From: Halioglobus sp.
Lineage (GTDB): Bacteria; Pseudomonadota; Gammaproteobacteria; Pseudomonadales; Halieaceae
Length of the DNA: 33,109 nucleotides
NCBI GenBank assembly: GCA_020443425.1
Contig: JAGRIE010000042.1
Span: 1-33,109 of the forward strand
Direction of reading: 5' to 3'
This document shows positions 25,835 through 33,109 of this stretch, piece after piece. Position 1 is the first letter of the stretch; each line of letters starts with the position of its first letter. The translations under genes were made by a program, and so were the position numbers. The notes under the pieces were generated by a model, which saw only the letters and a program-made list of their open reading frames with translations, was not told the origin of the DNA and ran no database searches.

Positions 25835-28189
25835 CTAGAACAGGCCGATCTGCTTTTCGGTCAGTGCGCTGAATGAGCTCCCCACAAAGCCGAGGATGCC
25901 ATCCGCCACCGGCGCCAGCTGGCGGTCGACATAGTGCTGGTAGTCCAGCGGTGCCAGCGGCAGCGCCGCCGGCTCGGCGCCGCTGGCAGTGATCACGTAC
26001 TCAACCCAATCGCCGCGGCCCGGTACCGGCAGGCCGCGCGCGGCGCACAGCCGCGCTGCCTGCACATGCGGCGGCACGTTGCGCTGGTAGTCCTCGAGCC
26101 GGCGCCGCAGGCGTTTGCGGTACACCAGCTGCGCGTCTTCTTCACCCGCGAGCACCCGTGCGGTCACACCCTTGACATAATCGGCGTAGGGCTGCTGCCG
26201 GAAAATACGGCCGTACAGCTCTTGCTGGAAGGCCCGGGCCAGCCGCGTCCAGTCGGTGCGCACACTCTCCAGCCCCTTGAACACCAACTCGTCGCCCCCA
26301 CTGCCGGCCACCACGCCGGCGTAGCGCTTTTTGCTGCCCTTGTCCGAGCCTCGCACCGTGGGCATCAGGAAACGCTTGAAGTGGGTTTCAAACTGCAGTT
26401 CCAGCACGCTGGCCAGGCCGAATTCCTCACGAATCCGCTCGCGCCACCAGACATTGATATCCCGTTCCAGCTGCCGGCCCGCCGCCACGGCCTGTTCGTC
26501 CGAGCGCGCATCCTGGATCCACACGAACACGGAATCGGTATCGCCGTAAATCACCCGGTGGCCAGCGGCCTCTATCGCGTCCCGTGTGCGGCAGAGAATC
26601 TGGTGGCCGCGACGGGTGATCGAGGTCGCAAGCCGCGCGTCGAAAAACCGGCAGCCCGGCGTCCCGAGAACGCCGTAAAAGCTGTTCATGATGATCTTTA
26701 TCGCCTGGGACAAAGGCTGGTTGCCGGTGGCCCTGGCCGCATCCCGCCGCTGCCACAACTGCTCGATCAGTGCCGGCAGAAGATGGCCCTCGCGAGCGAA
26801 ATGGGCATCGAGGAAACCCGGCACCGTCTCATCGGCAGGCAGGTCACCGGACACTCCCAGCGCCAGTCCGAGCGGATCGATAAAAAAGGTGCGGATAATG
26901 CTGGGGTACAGGCTTTTGAAATCGAGCACCAGCACATGGTGGTAGATACCCGGCATCGAGTCGAGCACGAAACCGCCCGGGCTGGCGGTGTGCTCGGGAC
27001 TGGCATTGGGCGCCACATAGCCCGCCCGGTGCAGCCTCGGCAGGTACAAATTGTCAAAGGACGCCACTGAGCCGCCCATGCGATCCATGTTGAGGCCGGT
27101 GATCGCGCTGCGCGCGACCGCGAAATCCAGCATCGCTGTACTGGCAAAAATCTCCGAGACCAGTTCGCAGTCTTTCAGGTTGTAGGCCGCCAGGCTGGTT
27201 TTATCGTCCCGGAACTGGCGGCTGATCTCGCTGCCGCGATCACCGCCGTGCAGCAGCTTGCCTTCACCGAGCAGCGTCCGTGCGACGTTCTCCAGCGAAA
27301 AGCTTTCAAAGCGGTAGAACGCCGCGCGCAACAGTTCGATACCATCGAGTATCACGCGCCCGGGAAACTGCACCGTGTGTCGCTCGCCGTCATCGTCCAG
27401 CTCCCGCCAGTGGCCCGGACGGCGGTCCCGTCCCAGCAGCAGGCGTCGGCCGAGATGATCCGCCACCCGCTGCAGGTAGCGGGTATCGAAATTCACGACG
27501 TTCCAGCCGATCAGCACGTCGGGATCGTACGCCTCAATCCAGTCGAGGAAAGCCTGCAGGAGTTGTTCCTGGGTAGTGCAGCTGCTGACATAGTCCTGCT
27601 CGGCACCTTCCCCGAGCATGAACACCCGCCGCTCCTCACCCGCCGCGGAGCTGCCGTGGACAGCGATGGAGTACAGTTGCAGCCCCTCCATTGCCGTTTC
27701 AATATCGAATGACACCACCTTCAGCGACGGCAGGCAGGTTCCGGCCTTGACCGCGGGATCTTCCAGCAACAGGAAGCGGCCGCGACGGCGCGGCACCCCC
27801 TGCAGGATTGCCGAGCCGGATACAAACCGCTCCATCAGGTAGCGGTCGGCGGGGTTGATATCAGCCTCCAGCGGGTCGAAGCCATTGGCGCGCAGCCGAT
27901 CTGCCGCCCCCCGCGCAGCGCGATACTGGTGAAAGTAAAACCCGGCCACCGAGTCCATCGAGAAGCTGCGCAGTGACACCGGCCTGATATCGAGCCCGGC
28001 CATGTTGCCGAGTAGGGTCCGCGCCGCCGGCACATCCCGCTGCGGCAGGAAAAATACACTGCGCTCCCCACGCACTATCGCGCAGAGCGGCCCCCGCGCT
28101 GTGCTGAACCAGAATTCAAGCTCGACCCCGCCGGGCGTATCCCGCCAGTTGCGCGTCAGCAGAAATCCTTCGAAAGTCTGTGCTGTCAA
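25835..28189 (-). CDS. polB: DNA polymerase II
   Basis: A 784-residue family B DNA polymerase with proofreading exonuclease, used in replication restart and bypass of damage. The exonuclease motifs are FDIETA (D162, E164), NVVNFDTRYL and YNLKDCELV. The polymerase motifs are DFKSLYPSI (A), KIIMNSFYGVLGT (B) and YGDTDSVF (C, D550 and D552), with KKRYAG after them. The N-terminus (GFLLTRNWRDTPGGVELEFW) lines up with E. coli Pol II. The protein ends EKQIGLF, a C-terminal beta-clamp binding motif. Translation begins at TTG 28189, with AAGGTGGAG directly upstream; no in-frame ATG is available until about residue 60. No LexA box (CTGT-N8-ACAG) is obvious in the upstream gap. Confidence 0.95.
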   Translation of the reverse strand: MTAQTFEGFLLTRNWRDTPGGVELEFWFSTARGPLCAIVRGERSVFFLPQRDVPAARTLLGNMAGLDIRPVSLRSFSMDSVAGFYFHQYRAARGAADRLRANGFDPLEADINPADRYLMERFVSGSAILQGVPRRRGRFLLLEDPAVKAGTCLPSLKVVSFDIETAMEGLQLYSIAVHGSSAAGEERRVFMLGEGAEQDYVSSCTTQEQLLQAFLDWIEAYDPDVLIGWNVVNFDTRYLQRVADHLGRRLLLGRDRRPGHWRELDDDGERHTVQFPGRVILDGIELLRAAFYRFESFSLENVARTLLGEGKLLHGGDRGSEISRQFRDDKTSLAAYNLKDCELVSEIFASTAMLDFAVARSAITGLNMDRMGGSVASFDNLYLPRLHRAGYVAPNASPEHTASPGGFVLDSMPGIYHHVLVLDFKSLYPSIIRTFFIDPLGLALGVSGDLPADETVPGFLDAHFAREGHLLPALIEQLWQRRDAARATGNQPLSQAIKIIMNSFYGVLGTPGCRFFDARLATSITRRGHQILCRTRDAIEAAGHRVIYGDTDSVFVWIQDARSDEQAVAAGRQLERDINVWWRERIREEFGLASVLELQFETHFKRFLMPTVRGSDKGSKKRYAGVVAGSGGDELVFKGLESVRTDWTRLARAFQQELYGRIFRQQPYADYVKGVTARVLAGEEDAQLVYRKRLRRRLEDYQRNVPPHVQAARLCAARGLPVPGRGDWVEYVITASGAEPAALPLAPLDYQHYVDRQLAPVADGILGFVGSSFSALTEKQIGLF

Positions 28190-28190
28190 A

Positions 28191-28199
28191 CTCCACCTT
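28191..28199 (-). promoter_or_regulatory. Strong ribosome binding site for the TTG start of polB
   Basis: AAGGTGGAG on the minus strand just before TTG 28189. It supports the rare start codon, together with alignment of the N-terminus to E. coli Pol II. Confidence 0.55.
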
Positions 28200-28260
28200 C
28201 AGTTTTGCGCGCAGGGCTGGGCTTGGCCGTCCCGGTGGCTTAAGCTAGCGACTTGCATCC

Positions 28261-28277
28261 AGGCGCAAGCTGCGCCT
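28261..28277. repeat. Perfect 7-base-pair inverted repeat upstream of the pentapeptide-repeat gene
   Basis: Arms AGGCGCA (28261-28267) and TGCGCCT (28271-28277) with an AGC loop, in the divergent gap between polB and the pentapeptide-repeat gene. It is the first of two hairpins nine bases apart. Confidence 0.6.
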
Positions 28278-28285
28278 CACGACCC

Positions 28286-28300
28286 GGCCGGTTCCCGGCC
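28286..28300. repeat. Perfect 6-base-pair inverted repeat, second hairpin of the pair
   Basis: Arms GGCCGG (28286-28291) and CCGGCC (28295-28300) with a TTC loop. It ends 14 bases before the ribosome site and 25 bases before the ATG of the pentapeptide-repeat gene, so on the mRNA it would sit in the 5' leader. Confidence 0.6.
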
Positions 28301-28325
28301 TGACCATCATAAGCAAGGTGATCCA

Positions 28326-28670
28326 ATGGACAAGCCCGTCATCAAAGAAGACCCCCTGTACCAGTTGCTGCGCACTGAAAACATCAAGGAATTCAACGAA
28401 CAACGCGACCGCCTGGATACCAGTGAGCTGAAAAATGGCGATTATCGCGGGCGCGATTTACGCAATATGAATGCTGCCGGGCTGGATTTCAGCAATTCCT
28501 ATTTTCGCAATGCCGACCTCAGCGGTATCGATTTTCGCAACACCAACCTCGAGGGAGCCAGCCTGCTCGACGCCAAGCTGTCGGGAACGTATTTCCCCAC
28601 CGCGCTCAGTGCGCAGGAAATCCGTCTCTCGCTGGAGACCGGGACCCGCCTGCGCTACAGCAACGGCTGA
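28326..28670 (+). CDS. Small pentapeptide-repeat protein
   Basis: A 114-residue protein. After a charged helical N-terminus (about 1-35, QLLRTENIKEFNEQRD) it has about nine pentapeptide units of the A(D/N)Lxx type, from DYRGRDLRNMN to LLDAKLSGTYF (residues about 38-90), which should fold as a short quadrilateral beta-helix. The C-terminus is a short helical tail. The ATG at 28326 has AAGGTGA 4 bases before. The same frame runs open back to 28002 but that part lies over polB and is not expected to be translated. Pentapeptide-repeat proteins mediate protein contacts; some mimic DNA and shield gyrase, but nothing here points to that role in particular. It converges with the DUF2333 gene. Confidence 0.85.
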   Translation: MDKPVIKEDPLYQLLRTENIKEFNEQRDRLDTSELKNGDYRGRDLRNMNAAGLDFSNSYFRNADLSGIDFRNTNLEGASLLDAKLSGTYFPTALSAQEIRLSLETGTRLRYSNG

Positions 28671-28679
28671 TCTGCGCCA

Positions 28680-29705
28680 CTAGCCCTGAGACAGTAAATC
28701 GCGCAAATCAATAATCGCTGAGTTGGCGCGACTCAGGTAGGACGCCATCACCAGCGAGTGGTTGGCCAGCGGGCCGAAGCCACTGCCGTTGAGCACCATC
28801 GGGCTCCACAGCGCCTGCTGGGTGCCCTCCAGCTCCCGGATAATTTGTCGCAGGCTTACCTGCGCGTTCTTTTTGCGCAGCACATCAGCGAAATCGATCT
28901 CCACCGCCTTCAGGAATTCGATCAGCGCCCACGCAGTACCGCGGGCCTCAAAGAAGACATCATCGATCTCGGTCCAGGGGGTGCGCACGACCTGCTCCAT
29001 CGGTGCCTTGGTGGACTGCTTGGCCGCCGTGTCGCCGGACAGATCTGTATTCAGGCGCAGCTGCCCGACACTCGCGCTGAGGCGCTGGGACAGGCTTCCG
29101 AGCCGGCTGTCGACCGTTGACAACCAGTAGCGCAGGTTGTCTGCACGCGCGTAAAACTGCGCGCCGCTGGCCTTTTTATCAGACAGGCGATAAAAGTATT
29201 TCCTGGCGTACTTCAACCCCTCGCGGTATTCGGATTCGGAGGACGGCAGTATCCAGCTGTCCGAGTTGAAGTTGAAGCGCGGTTCCATCTCCACCAGGTC
29301 GACATCTTCCTTGGATTGCGACTGCGAGCGGCTGAACACCTCGCGCATCGCGCGCGACATGTCGCGCACCTGGATCAGGACCCCGTATTCCCAGTTGGGC
29401 ATATTGTCCAACCACACGCCCGGCGGGAACCGGTCGTTGTGGGTATAGCCACCGGGCTTGTCCAGCAGCGTCTCCATCACCCCGATCAGGGTGCCCATCG
29501 TGACCGCGCCGGTAACCAGCTTGGCCTTGGGCTCTGCCTGGACGCCGCCGGCCGCTGACAGTTCACGCGCATTGGCCCGCACATCAAACGGTGCCGGCGT
29601 GATACTCCAGTACATGCCGAGCAGCACCGCGCCCAGCAAGTACACGCCGATAACGGCGGCCGCTACTTTTACCCATGGGGAGGAGGTATCTGTCATTCTG
29701 TTCAT
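28680..29705 (-). CDS. DUF2333 family membrane-anchored protein
   Basis: A 341-residue protein with one N-terminal membrane helix (about residues 11-32, VAAAVIGVYLLGAVLLGMYW) and a mostly helical remainder facing the periplasm. The conserved blocks TLLDKPGGYTHNDRFPPG, DNMPNWEYGVL and ANHSLVMASYLSRANSA fit DUF2333, a family of unknown function in gammaproteobacteria. ATG 29705 is chosen because the longer frame to 29762 overlaps the copper chaperone gene; ATG 29696 is another choice. It starts 13 bases after the copper chaperone stop, so the two may share a transcript. No function can be assigned. Confidence 0.85.
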   Translation of the reverse strand: MNRMTDTSSPWVKVAAAVIGVYLLGAVLLGMYWSITPAPFDVRANARELSAAGGVQAEPKAKLVTGAVTMGTLIGVMETLLDKPGGYTHNDRFPPGVWLDNMPNWEYGVLIQVRDMSRAMREVFSRSQSQSKEDVDLVEMEPRFNFNSDSWILPSSESEYREGLKYARKYFYRLSDKKASGAQFYARADNLRYWLSTVDSRLGSLSQRLSASVGQLRLNTDLSGDTAAKQSTKAPMEQVVRTPWTEIDDVFFEARGTAWALIEFLKAVEIDFADVLRKKNAQVSLRQIIRELEGTQQALWSPMVLNGSGFGPLANHSLVMASYLSRANSAIIDLRDLLSQG

Positions 29706-29718
29706 GATAGTACTCTGT

Positions 29719-30189
29719 TCAATGGTGGTGTTGGTGATCTGCTGAATCGGAGGATTCGCCACTCATGCGAACCTCTGCATCGGTACAAACTTCTTCATTG
29801 GTGGCCAACTGCAGGCAGATTTGCACGTCGTCACCGGGTACCAGCCTAAACGCCAACCCGAATAACATCAAATGTTTACCGCCGGGCGCGAATTCCACAC
29901 GCTCGCCCGGCGCAATCGCCAGGCCCTTGAGTTTTTTCATGCGCATCAGCCCATCAACTTCCCGTGTGGTGTGCAGTTCAACCTTCTCAGCGACATTGGA
30001 GCTGGCCCCGACGATGGCGATGGCATCATCACCGCGATTGGTCACTGTGAAGTAGCCTGCTGAGTTGGGCTGAAACGGCGGCATCGCCCTGACCCAGGCG
30101 TTCTCAAACTCCAGCGGGGGATCCTGTTCGGCCGCTACCCCCAACGGCAACAGCCCCAGGGCCAGCGCCGCCATCCACACTTTTCTCAC
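29719..30189 (-). CDS. Periplasmic copper chaperone, PCu(A)C family
   Basis: A 156-residue protein with a signal peptide (MRKVWMAALALGLLPLGVAA) and a PCu(A)C cupredoxin-like domain. The Cu(I) ligands of this family are H73, M82 or M84, H106 and M108 (VELHTTREVDGLMRM and PGGKHLMLF), with the 33-residue distance from first to second histidine kept. The C-terminus adds HQHHH, a possible extra metal site. The family delivers copper to the CuA site of cytochrome oxidase. The start is GTG at 30189 with GGAGA about 7 bases before. It is divergent from dsbD, whose product keeps periplasmic thiols reduced. Confidence 0.92.
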   Translation of the reverse strand: MRKVWMAALALGLLPLGVAAEQDPPLEFENAWVRAMPPFQPNSAGYFTVTNRGDDAIAIVGASSNVAEKVELHTTREVDGLMRMKKLKGLAIAPGERVEFAPGGKHLMLFGLAFRLVPGDDVQICLQLATNEEVCTDAEVRMSGESSDSADHQHHH

Positions 30190-30237
30190 TTTTTGGTCTC
30201 CAATCGCGAAACTATTGCAGGGTTAAAACGTCGAAGC

Positions 30238-30246
30238 AGTGTAGCA
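30238..30246 (-). promoter_or_regulatory. Possible extended -10 box for the copper chaperone operon
   Basis: On the minus strand TGCTACACT fits the extended -10 form TGnTAnAcT, about 50 bases before GTG 30189. The -35 box at normal spacing is poor, which is allowed for extended -10 promoters. Confidence 0.3.
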
Positions 30247-30294
30247 TCGGTGAGCACTTTGATCTCGCCCTACTTCGCCACTCCGCAGAAGTCT

Positions 30295-30303
30295 TGTTAC
30301 AAT
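30295..30303 (+). promoter_or_regulatory. Possible extended -10 box for dsbD
   Basis: TGTTACAAT fits TGnTAnAAT and lies 51 bases before ATG 30355. No good -35 is visible. Confidence 0.4.
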
Positions 30304-30354
30304 CCGGGCCCAGAACGACACGCGAGACGGCGTTGTTACCACCAAGGAATTGAT

Positions 30355-32106
30355 ATGCGCGCAATGCTCGCGAGCTTGCTCTTACTGGTCAGCAGTGTCT
30401 GCTATGCACAGGGTTTCGGCGCTTCCGATCGCAACGCGCTGGGCACCGCGCCCCCCGATTTCCTGCCAGTGGAAGAGGCGTACTCGCTGTCGGTGGAAAT
30501 CGTCGACCAGAACACCATCCTGCTGCACTGGCAGATCGAACCCGGCTATTACCTGTATCAGCACCAGTTTGCGTTCGCGCTGCGAGACGCGGGCGGTGAT
30601 ATCGCCCTGGATGTCGAGTTACCGCAGGGCCTGCACCACACCGACGAGTATTTTGGTGAGGTGCAAATCCACTACGACAGCGCTGATGTCATGCTGGGGC
30701 TGGCACGGCCGGTGCAGGAGCGCGCCACCCTGTCAGCCACTTCGCAGGGCTGCGCCGATGCTGGCCTGTGTTATCCCCCGCACAGGGAGGTCTTCGAACT
30801 CGACTTCAATAGCGGCACCGTGACACCGGTCGCGCCATCCTCGACCCAGCCCGCCGCAGCCGACACGCCGCCGGCCGTGGCAGCGGAGGCCGCGGGACTG
30901 CTGACCATGCTGGCGCTGGCCTTCATCGGCGGCGCCATTCTGAACCTGATGCCCTGCGTGTTCCCTATCCTGTCACTGAAAGTGCTCAGCTTTGCCCGCA
31001 GTACTGATCACGACCGACACCTGCACAGCTGGCTGTACACGGGCGGCGTGATTGCGAGCTTCGTGCTGGTGGCGGGACTGCTGATACTCCTGCAACAGGC
31101 GGGGAATGCCATCGGCTGGGGCTTCCAGTTGCAATCCCCCGGCTTTGTGATCGCCCTCGCCTACCTGTTCATCGCCATGGGGTTGTCGCTGTCCGGCGTG
31201 ATCGCCATGGGTGGCAGCCTGATGAATACCGGCAGCGGGCTCGCGAGTCGCGGCGGCCTGGCGGGCAGTTTCTTCACCGGGGTGCTGGCCGTTGTCGTCG
31301 CCAGCCCCTGCACCGCGCCATTCATGGGTACCGCGCTGGGGTTTGCTGCCAGCCAGCCGCCCCGAATCGGCCTGCTGGTCTTTGTCGCTCTGGGGGCCGG
31401 CATGGCCGCCCCCCTGCTGCTGTTCAGCTACAGCGGCGCGGCCCGCGCACTGATGCCCAAACCCGGCCCGTGGATGGAGACACTCAAGCAGTTCCTGGCC
31501 TTTCCCCTCTACGCCACCGCGATCTGGCTGTTCTGGGTGGCTGGCCGCCAGACTGGCGTCAATACCATGACAGCCGCGCTCGGTGGCGCGCTGGTGCTGG
31601 CGCTGGGACTCTGGCTGTGGAATGAACGGCGCTGGCGCCGGATGATGGCGGTGGCTTGCCTCGCGGCGGCGGCAGCGCTGGGATCACTGCGCGGGCTGGA
31701 TGGCGACCGCACCGATGCCGCATCGGCCAACGGGTATCTCGCCTGGTCCGAGGATGAGGTCACCGCGCTGCGTGAGGCCGGCACTGCAGTTTTTGTCGAT
31801 GTCACCGCCGACTGGTGCATTACCTGTATCGCCAATGAGACCGCTGTATTGCGCACCGACGCGATGATTGAGGCCTTTGCCGATCACGGCGTGGTGTACA
31901 TGGTTGCGGACTGGACCAACCAGGATGCCGAAATCGCCGCGCTGCTGCAAAAACACGGGCGCAACGGCATCCCGCTGTACCTGATGTACCCGGCGGATAC
32001 CGCGCAGGCGCCGCTGGTGCTGCCGCAGGTACTGAGCCGGAAAACCGTGCTCGAAGCCCTGCAATCCGTTTCTGGCAAGAACAGTGGAGTTGCCGCCAAT
32101 TTCTAG
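30355..32106 (+). CDS. dsbD: Thiol:disulfide interchange protein DsbD
   Basis: A 583-residue inner-membrane protein that carries electrons from cytosolic thioredoxin to the periplasm, keeping DsbC/G and cytochrome c maturation partners reduced. Signal peptide about 1-18; periplasmic alpha domain with C133 and C139 (CADAGLCYPP); eight-helix membrane domain (about 178-465) with C201 (PCVFPILSLKV) and C319 (PCTAPFMG); C-terminal thioredoxin domain with CITC at 488-491 (TADWCITCIANE). All six working cysteines are present. The ATG at 30355 has AAGGAA about 6-8 bases upstream and gives the right signal peptide; the longer open frame from 30193 does not. It is followed by a 216-base gap. Confidence 0.96.
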   Translation: MRAMLASLLLLVSSVCYAQGFGASDRNALGTAPPDFLPVEEAYSLSVEIVDQNTILLHWQIEPGYYLYQHQFAFALRDAGGDIALDVELPQGLHHTDEYFGEVQIHYDSADVMLGLARPVQERATLSATSQGCADAGLCYPPHREVFELDFNSGTVTPVAPSSTQPAAADTPPAVAAEAAGLLTMLALAFIGGAILNLMPCVFPILSLKVLSFARSTDHDRHLHSWLYTGGVIASFVLVAGLLILLQQAGNAIGWGFQLQSPGFVIALAYLFIAMGLSLSGVIAMGGSLMNTGSGLASRGGLAGSFFTGVLAVVVASPCTAPFMGTALGFAASQPPRIGLLVFVALGAGMAAPLLLFSYSGAARALMPKPGPWMETLKQFLAFPLYATAIWLFWVAGRQTGVNTMTAALGGALVLALGLWLWNERRWRRMMAVACLAAAAALGSLRGLDGDRTDAASANGYLAWSEDEVTALREAGTAVFVDVTADWCITCIANETAVLRTDAMIEAFADHGVVYMVADWTNQDAEIAALLQKHGRNGIPLYLMYPADTAQAPLVLPQVLSRKTVLEALQSVSGKNSGVAANF

Positions 32107-32306
32107 GCAGGTTGCAGTATTTAGTCGCTATTTACGTCAAATTTCGCCACAGGCACAGACACCAGCGGCGGGCAAGCGCACAATGGCTAAATCAGCCTAA
32201 CTTCTGCAATCCGGCGGCTATAAGCTGCCAAAATTCACAAACTTATTGATATACGTGGACAGCTCGAAAAATTTGCGCCAGAATTCGTGCTCATCTGTGC
32301 ACCGGC

Positions 32307-32314
32307 GGGGAGAG
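32307..32314 (+). promoter_or_regulatory. Ribosome binding site choosing GTG 32323
   Basis: GGGGAGAG lies 8 bases before GTG 32323, giving AroQ its normal length. The in-frame GTG at 32287 would add 12 non-conserved residues. Confidence 0.55.
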
Positions 32315-32322
32315 CCAGCCAA

Positions 32323-32766
32323 GTGGCGACCATTCTTGTACTACACGGCCCCAACCTGAACCTGCTGGGCGAGCGTGAACCCGACATCTATGGCAGCATC
32401 ACCCTCGCCGATATCAATGCGCGGCTGGTGACACTGGCGCAGGCGCAAGGCCATCGGCTGGAACACCTGCAGAGCAATGCCGAGCACGCGCTGGTGGAGC
32501 GCGTACAGGCAGCCCGACGCGAAGGAGTGGACTTCATTCTTATCAACCCCGCCGCATTTACCCACACCAGCGTCGCCCTGCGCGATGCACTCGCGGCTGT
32601 GGCCATTCCGTTTATTGAAATTCACCTGTCCAACACCCACGCCAGGGAAGATTTCCGACAGCGCTCCTATTTTTCGGACCTCGCGCGGGGTGTAATCTGC
32701 GGGCTGGGCGCACAGGGCTACGAACTGGGCCTGCAAGCAGCAGTGACCCAATTAGAACAACCGTAA
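32323..32766 (+). CDS. aroQ: 3-dehydroquinate dehydratase, type II
   Basis: A 147-residue enzyme of the shikimate pathway that turns 3-dehydroquinate into 3-dehydroshikimate. The family pattern [18 protein letters not shown] opens the protein with active-site Y23; N75 and H81 ([16 protein letters not shown]), H101 (EIHLSN) and R112 complete the usual site. Length is right for the dodecameric type II enzyme. The accB gene starts 22 bases after the stop, the common proteobacterial order aroQ-accB(-accC). Confidence 0.95.
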   Translation: MATILVLHGPNLNLLGEREPDIYGSITLADINARLVTLAQAQGHRLEHLQSNAEHALVERVQAARREGVDFILINPAAFTHTSVALRDALAAVAIPFIEIHLSNTHAREDFRQRSYFSDLARGVICGLGAQGYELGLQAAVTQLEQP

Positions 32767-32788
32767 CCATTACCAACGAGACTGCATT

Positions 32789-33109
32789 ATGGACATTCGC
32801 AAAGTAAAAAAACTGATCGAATTGCTGGAAGAGTCCAACATCGACGAAATTGAGATCAAGGAGGGCGAGGAATCGGTGCGCATCAGTCGCAATGGCGCCG
32901 CCGCCCTGACCATGGCGGCGCAGGCCGCACCCGTGTACTCCGCCCCCGTCGCACCACCGCCGCCGCCAGCGCCGGCCGCAGAAGTCGCCGCGCAGCCGCA
33001 GCCGGCAGCGGCCAGCCCCGAGGGCCATTTGTTGCACTCGCCCATGGTAGGGACCTTTTACCGCTCCCCGTCGCCCAGTTCGCCGTCCTTTGTGGAAGTG
33101 GGCCAGACT
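32789..33109 (+). CDS. accB: Acetyl-CoA carboxylase biotin carboxyl carrier protein, 3' end cut by the window edge
   Basis: The frame opens at ATG 32789 ([16 protein letters not shown]) and is still open at the right edge after 107 codons. The N-terminal helix with [16 protein letters not shown], the alanine/proline-rich linker (about 48-78) and the start of the biotinyl domain ([14 protein letters not shown]) identify AccB, the carrier in the first step of fatty-acid synthesis. The biotinylated lysine lies beyond the window. The ribosome site is weak (ACGAG). Together with aroQ it should form an operon that continues into accC. Confidence 0.96.
   Translation, partial: MDIRKVKKLIELLEESNIDEIEIKEGEESVRISRNGAAALTMAAQAAPVYSAPVAPPPPPAPAAEVAAQPQPAAASPEGHLLHSPMVGTFYRSPSPSSPSFVEVGQT

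Noticed and set aside
25934-27070. Plus-strand 378-codon open frame
   Set aside because: It lies antisense to polB, whose polymerase motifs are intact; long antisense frames are expected in GC-rich DNA.
28002-28325. Upstream extension of the pentapeptide-repeat protein to 222 residues
   Set aside because: The extra part lies antisense to the start of polB, lacks repeats, and a good ribosome site stands before ATG 28326.
32107-32322. Search for a sigma-70 promoter before aroQ
   Set aside because: TATAAG (32219-32224) and TATACG (32250-32255) are possible -10 boxes but neither has a fair -35 box, so no promoter is called.

Overview
The window is GC-rich, gene-dense chromosomal DNA from what looks like an aerobic, Gram-negative gammaproteobacterium, probably marine. 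Supporting markers are a PBP1b with its UB2H region followed by a TPR lipoprotein of the LpoP kind, DNA polymerase II, a ModF-type double ATPase, a DUF2333 protein, and the order aroQ-accB. The mix of families recalls Cellvibrionales/Halieaceae, but that placement is inference; there is no rRNA or other direct taxonomic marker. I saw no insertion sequence, prophage, CRISPR array, tRNA or rRNA.

Layout. 1-434: a truncated secreted protein on the minus strand. 574-1803: a sulfotransferase. 2233-5196: a large secreted beta-propeller/dihaem cytochrome with a thrombospondin type 3 tail. 5270-6058: a divergent Lgt-like membrane protein. 6184-10969: a tight four-gene operon for glucosylglycerate. 11139-14069: hemL, hemB and a small secreted protein. 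14158-15354: a membrane diguanylate cyclase. 15413-16084 (minus): a Nudix hydrolase, divergent from modF (16179-17672). 17653-21859 (minus): an RND pump and its lipoprotein adaptor. 21959-24657 (minus): PBP1b and its probable activator lipoprotein. 24808-25827: a PfkB-family kinase. 25835-28189 (minus): polB. 28326-28670: a small pentapeptide-repeat protein. 28680-30189 (minus): DUF2333 and a PCu(A)C copper chaperone. 30355-32106: dsbD. 32323 to the right edge: aroQ and a truncated accB.

The most interesting block is 6184-10969. It encodes D-glycerate 3-kinase, a mannosyl/glucosyl-3-phosphoglycerate phosphatase, glucosyl-3-phosphoglycerate synthase and a GH13_18 phosphorylase that fits glucosylglycerate phosphorylase. 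Together they make a closed cycle: 3-phosphoglycerate plus NDP-glucose gives glucosyl-3-phosphoglycerate, then glucosylglycerate. Phosphorolysis returns glucose 1-phosphate and D-glycerate, and the kinase turns glycerate back into 3-phosphoglycerate. One transcription unit thus appears able both to build and to recycle a compatible solute.

A second functional pair is PBP1b plus an LpoP-like TPR lipoprotein two bases downstream. Other points worth a look are the first ATPase domain of ModF, which lacks the Walker B glutamate, the Lgt paralogue with changed key residues, the propeller-cytochrome-TSP3 architecture, and two tandem perfect hairpins between polB and the pentapeptide-repeat gene.
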